Shown: positions 60,812 to 64,000 of the stretch, piece after piece | Position numbering within the stretch: the stretch's first letter is position 1 | Layout: each line of letters opens with the position of its first letter | Source of the DNA: DYKG01 sp964596185 | GTDB taxonomy: Bacteria; Muiribacteriota; Ozemobacteria; Ozemobacterales; Ozemobacteraceae | Length of the DNA stretch: 64,000 nt | Reading direction: 5' to 3' | Assembly: GCA_964596185.1 (NCBI GenBank) | Contig: CAZQUE010000002.1 | Coordinates: forward strand, 62,001-126,000 | Program-made: the position numbers and the translations under genes | The notes under the pieces: model-generated | Databases searched by the model: none | What the model was told of the DNA's origin: nothing | Seen by the model: the letters and a program-made list of their open reading frames with translations, nothing else

Positions 60812-61228
60812 TCAGCTGTCGAAAACGTTGGCGTCGTCGTCGTATTCTTCGGCGAGCACTTCTCCGGAACCATCGACAACCTGGTCGTCAAAAGATCTCA
60901 CATCGAGATCGGAATAATAGCTGTCCTCGAAATCATCGCCGTCATACCATGGCGAATAGCGGGTATTGTCGTAGTAGCGGTGGCGATAGCCGTAGCACCA
61001 GACCGAATCGTAATAGTAATCGTCATCATAGTCGCGATTTTTCTGGGCGGCTTTGGCGGTTTGCATCTGCTTGCCGAGGCAATCGAGGCAGGCGGGCTGG
61101 TTTTGGCCCGGCATCATGCGCATGTGGGCGCTGCAAAATTGTCGCCCGCAGACCGTGCAGGTTGCCACAGCATCTTTGTCACATTCCCTGAGATAGAAAA
61201 ATCCTTTTTTCATTTGGCATTTTGTCAT
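60812..61228 (-). CDS. Small Cys/His zinc-finger-like protein with Tyr/Asp-rich tail
   Basis: 138 residues. The first about 50 carry Cys and His in a B-box-like order: C4, C16, C24, C27, C32, H35, C47, C50 (CTVCGRQFCSAH, then CLDCLG). The rest is low-complexity, rich in Tyr, Asp and Arg (YDDDYYYDSVWCYGYRHRYY) and strongly acidic at the end. No signal peptide. AGGAG lies 7 nt upstream of the ATG. It is packed 4 nt after the membrane-protein gene and 5 nt before a glycosyltransferase gene. Function unknown; zinc binding and partner recruitment are inferred only from the Cys/His pattern. Confidence 0.7.
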   Translation of the reverse strand: MTKCQMKKGFFYLRECDKDAVATCTVCGRQFCSAHMRMMPGQNQPACLDCLGKQMQTAKAAQKNRDYDDDYYYDSVWCYGYRHRYYDNTRYSPWYDGDDFEDSYYSDLDVRSFDDQVVDGSGEVLAEEYDDDANVFDS

Positions 61229-61232
61229 CGTC

Positions 61233-62126
61233 TTACTCCTGTTTGGCCGCAGGGCGGGCGCTCATGAGGATCTTGCCGATCAAAGCAAGCATGCTGACCG
61301 GTTCAAGAGCGGTTTCGAGGCTGCTTGACAATTCGACGCGAGTAAGGGAAATGACGTTGCGGCGATTTCCCTGCTTTTGCTTGACCCGGTCTCCTGCGCT
61401 GGTTAACGCCGCGCTTTCCTGAATTACATAATTCTTGTTTTTCAGGGCGAGGCCGGTCTTGATAATGCTTTTGACCTTATATTTATTCTTCGTTTTTACC
61501 TTATTGCCGCGTCTGTTCTTTTTCAGAATGTGGGTGTGGGTGACCATGTCGGTAACAGAGAAAAACAGGCGTGAGCCGTCGTAAAGATTGGCTGAACCGT
61601 CGAACCAGGCATCTTTGTAGAAATTTTTGGTAGTTTTCGGGTAACTGAACCAGCCCGGATCATTTTTTTCGGTTCGCAGCTTTTTGGGGGCAATGCACTT
61701 GCCGCGCAAATCAATCTTGACCCTGATTTTTTCATTGGGTTCCATATCCTGGCTGATGGTGTTGAGAACCGGCACGACAAACTCGCGAAGATTGTTGTGA
61801 ATGTCGACGCTTTTTAAAATCAGATAGGCAACCAGAGTCAGCACGAAAACAAACGCCGGCACGAAAATGATCGGTGCAAGCATCTTCGGTAGAACTTCAG
61901 ACGCCAGCAAAATGATAAAAAGAATGCCGACAAGAAAACAGATCAACATGATTTTTCCGGCCTGGCCACGTGCGGCATCGCATTCCTGGTCGAACTTGGC
62001 CAGAGGCTGAAGAAATTTGAGCAATTCTGCCGGCCTGGTCATGAAAATCCGGTTGCCGGTCTTGATAAACTCTTTTTGCTTGTCATCCAGGGCAAAATAC
62101 TTTTTGAAGGCCGATACAAGTATCAT
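61233..62126 (-). CDS. Membrane protein with soluble C-terminal domain, unknown function
   Basis: 297 residues. N-terminal about 55 residues charged (FKKYFALDDKQKEFIKTG), two adjacent membrane spans at about 58-105 (IMLICFLVGILFIILLA, IIFVPAFVFVLTLVAYLIL), then a cytoplasm- or periplasm-facing beta-rich domain with strand pairs such as KIRVKIDLRG, SANLYDGSRLFFSVTD and a very basic loop (KKNRRGNKVKTKNKYKVK). No family recognised. It sits in the surface-glycan run, 4 nt before the zinc-finger-like gene. Confidence 0.7.
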   Translation of the reverse strand: MILVSAFKKYFALDDKQKEFIKTGNRIFMTRPAELLKFLQPLAKFDQECDAARGQAGKIMLICFLVGILFIILLASEVLPKMLAPIIFVPAFVFVLTLVAYLILKSVDIHNNLREFVVPVLNTISQDMEPNEKIRVKIDLRGKCIAPKKLRTEKNDPGWFSYPKTTKNFYKDAWFDGSANLYDGSRLFFSVTDMVTHTHILKKNRRGNKVKTKNKYKVKSIIKTGLALKNKNYVIQESAALTSAGDRVKQKQGNRRNVISLTRVELSSSLETALEPVSMLALIGKILMSARPAAKQE

Positions 62127-62181
62127 CCGATACCCCTCTCTATTTATTATAAAGTCAGTATAACATCAGTTTAAACAGCAT

Positions 62182-63342
62182 TCAAAGTTTAGCATAAATC
62201 TGCTGCAGGCTTAGCCGGGAAGCCTGCCAAGTTAGCCGGTCAGCGACAAGTTTTTGCGCATTTTCGCCAAGTTGCCGGGCCTGTTGTGGATTATTCAGCA
62301 AAACCCTGATGGCTCTGGCGAGTTCTGCCGGCCGGTCAGGCCTGACCAGCCAGCCATGCTGTCTATGATCGATCAATTCGCGAACCACCGGTATGTCTGA
62401 GGCTATCACCGGAACGGCATAAGCCATGGATTCAACAATTTTAAGCGGACAGCAGCCCTGAACAAGGTTGCGTGAGCATTCCACCAGTGGCGCAACCGAA
62501 AAGGCGGCATGGGCAAGCCATTGATGGACTTCTGGCTGCTTGAAGCGCAGATTCCAGACCAGGCGATCGTTGATTTCCATTCTCTCGGCAAGCTTTTGAA
62601 GATACTTCAGCCGGGGCTTGCTGCCCGAAACACACAAAACCAGATAAAGATCAGAAAAGTCACGCAAAAACTGCATGGCTTTGAATAGCACTTCCAACCC
62701 TTGCCATGGCTGAACCGCACCGATATAAATCAGGAATTTTTTGGGGGCCTCTTCAGGCCTCTCAGGAACCTCGGCGGGGATATCCGCTCCGTTACTTATG
62801 ACTTCAATGCGCTTTTCCTTCATGCCGAGAGATTCAAGAAACATCTTGATCGTTTTTGACGGACAAACCAGAATATCGGCTCGATCGAGGCATTCAAGCT
62901 CGATACTTCTTATTTTGTCGAGAGTCGACCTGCTGACACCCGGATATTTGGCGGGCAATTCAATTGAAGGAAGGGCGTTGACCTCGAAAACCGTCTTGAA
63001 TTTACGGTTTTCACAGCGAACTATGGGCAAGCCACCCCAGGGATCACGAAAATGTGCGATCTGCAGGCCTTCTTTGACCGTTTCGACATGACCCCGCACG
63101 AATTTTGAAAATTCGATGGTTCGCTGCAGAAAATTGTTGCTTTCAGAAACCAGTCGACGAATCTGCAGGTCTTCTTCAAGCTGCCAGCTTGGCAGTTCTG
63201 AAGTGCCAAGAGTAAGTAAAAGCCCTGGTGGAACCATGCCGAAAAGTGTCTGCGAAAATTCGCGAATATGTACCGCCGCTCCTTTCGGGGCGGGGAAGGT
63301 GTCGAAGGCAGCGTAGAGAGAGCGGGGCAGAATTGTTTCCAT
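62182..63342 (-). CDS. GT4 family glycosyltransferase
   Basis: 386 residues. N-terminal domain with acceptor-side loop AAFDTFPAPKGAAVHIREF; linker region CLDRADILVCPSKTI; C-terminal GT4 domain with FLIYIGAVQPWQGLEVLFKA, a donor-site region CCPLKIVESMAYAVPVIASD (E-x7-E equivalent partly changed) and DHRQHGWLVRPDRPAELARAI. GGAAGGGAT precedes the ATG. First gene of the minus-strand glycan run; 55 nt separate it from the next gene, whereas all later junctions are 2-13 nt. Confidence 0.88.
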   Translation of the reverse strand: METILPRSLYAAFDTFPAPKGAAVHIREFSQTLFGMVPPGLLLTLGTSELPSWQLEEDLQIRRLVSESNNFLQRTIEFSKFVRGHVETVKEGLQIAHFRDPWGGLPIVRCENRKFKTVFEVNALPSIELPAKYPGVSRSTLDKIRSIELECLDRADILVCPSKTIKMFLESLGMKEKRIEVISNGADIPAEVPERPEEAPKKFLIYIGAVQPWQGLEVLFKAMQFLRDFSDLYLVLCVSGSKPRLKYLQKLAERMEINDRLVWNLRFKQPEVHQWLAHAAFSVAPLVECSRNLVQGCCPLKIVESMAYAVPVIASDIPVVRELIDHRQHGWLVRPDRPAELARAIRVLLNNPQQARQLGENAQKLVADRLTWQASRLSLQQIYAKL

Positions 63343-63567
63343 TGATCCCTTCCAACATAAATGCGCTTATATTTAAAAACTCTTTGTTCATCCTTGTAAG
63401 CCGGGGCAAGAACTGGCTAAGTGAATGTTTCATTAAGTTTTCAATCCGGAACACTTTTTTGTTCACTGGCAGCATAGCCTATTGGGTTTAAACAAGTCAA
63501 TTCAAGCCGGCGAGCAGTTTGGTAAAATAATTATGCAGCCCCGGCAAAATTATTATAAAATTGGCGA

Positions 63568-64000
63568 ATGCAAAAGAACGGTCGCTTGCCAAAGAATCGA
63601 AAAAAAAGATTTCAACCTACGCAGACCAGCTTGCCAGGAATGGGGGCGGTTGAGGTAGAAACTTCGTTGGATCATCGTCTTGGTCTGGTTGAAAACCCTT
63701 TTGTCGACCGCATTCTGGCGCTGCGACGAAGAAAAACCCTTGAACAGCTACTCGGCCAGATAGAAAAGCGCTATCTCGAAGCCGAAACCATTCTGGACAT
63801 TAAAACAGCATGCGGTTGGCGTATGCGTCGAGGCGAAACGCCGGCGCCCGTGCCGCTGAACCTGCTCTTGAGCTTTTTTCATGAGCTTTTTAAAATTGAA
63901 TATAAAAGCGATTTACACCCGCTTTTTCCCACCGTTCTCGAGGATCTGGGTTTTTCTTCAGATGAGGCCAGAATTCTGACCATGTGGGAAAACTTTTTTC
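63568..64000 (+). CDS. Unrecognised protein, 3' end outside the window
   Basis: Open for 144 codons to the last base. Strongly basic N-terminus (GRLPKNRKKRFQPTQ), then a helical region with RILALRRRKTLEQLLGQIEK and RYLEAETILDIKTACGWRMR, and LLSFFHELFKIEYKSDL near the visible end. No signal peptide and no family recognised. The start is set at ATG 63568; no Shine-Dalgarno sequence is visible, and a TATAAA lies 14 nt upstream. A 41-codon frame from ATG 63533 overlaps in another phase and is less protein-like. The 225 nt before it (63343-63567) show no gene. Confidence 0.6.
   Translation, partial: MQKNGRLPKNRKKRFQPTQTSLPGMGAVEVETSLDHRLGLVENPFVDRILALRRRKTLEQLLGQIEKRYLEAETILDIKTACGWRMRRGETPAPVPLNLLLSFFHELFKIEYKSDLHPLFPTVLEDLGFSSDEARILTMWENFF

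Noticed and set aside
63533..63658. 41-codon ORF at the right end
   Set aside because: It overlaps the longer frame from 63568, which stays open to the window end and has more protein-like composition; no ribosome binding site favours the short frame.

Overview
The window looks like a scaffold from a draft genome of a Gram-negative (diderm) bacterium of mid-range GC. Diderm character is inferred from an outer-membrane TpsB transporter, two-partner-secretion adhesin genes, a lipobox lipoprotein and several Sec signal peptides. A run of exactly 100 N (44348-44447) marks an assembly gap. No rRNA, tRNA or other placing marker was seen, so no taxon is assigned; a little-cultured lineage is likely but unproven.

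Layout. (1) 1-3645: housekeeping genes: plant-type ATP phosphofructokinase (5' end outside the window), inositol monophosphatase family, NhaC antiporter. (2) 3709-6174: two membrane proteins followed by a NarL-type histidine kinase and response regulator; the kinase seems to have been split from its membrane sensor. (3) 6448-24288: a two-partner secretion locus: a 4698-residue LktA-like filamentous adhesin, a 542-residue continuation in another frame, the TpsB outer-membrane transporter, and a small YbjN/secretion-chaperone-like protein. (4) 24290-27521, minus strand: HDOD signalling protein, Nudix hydrolase, secreted M30-like zinc protease. (5) 27522-29300: an AT-rich accessory segment with a membrane coiled-coil protein, a 51-residue membrane miniprotein, a gene remnant, a perfect 12-bp GC-rich inverted repeat and a possible tiny hydrophobic peptide gene with its own terminator. 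(6) 29301-50716, minus strand: a gene cluster of about 21 kb in the order pfaD, phosphopantetheinyl transferase, pfaA, pfaC (with fused AT), oleA, oleB, oleC, oleD. (7) 50835-57981: an exported thioredoxin-fold protein lacking CXXC, a 1457-residue hybrid sensor kinase, a cN-I type 5'-nucleotidase, a ferritin-like protein and a secreted protein with an acidic tail. (8) 58092-63342, minus strand: a tight six-gene run with three glycosyltransferases, a lipoprotein, a zinc-finger-like protein and a membrane protein, probably for a surface glycan. (9) 63568-end: an unrecognised gene that runs out of the window.

The most striking system is the pfa-ole cluster. PfaA (KS, MAT, tandem ACPs, KR, DH), PfaC (KS, chain-length factor, AT, four hotdog segments) and PfaD (enoyl reductase), activated by the PPTase, should make a polyunsaturated acyl chain. 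OleA condenses two acyl chains head to head, OleD reduces the ketone, OleC forms a beta-lactone and OleB decarboxylates it to an olefin. Both modules in one tightly spaced, co-directional run suggests a dedicated route to a very long polyunsaturated hydrocarbon. The second notable region is the adhesin locus, next to a two-component system that may control it.
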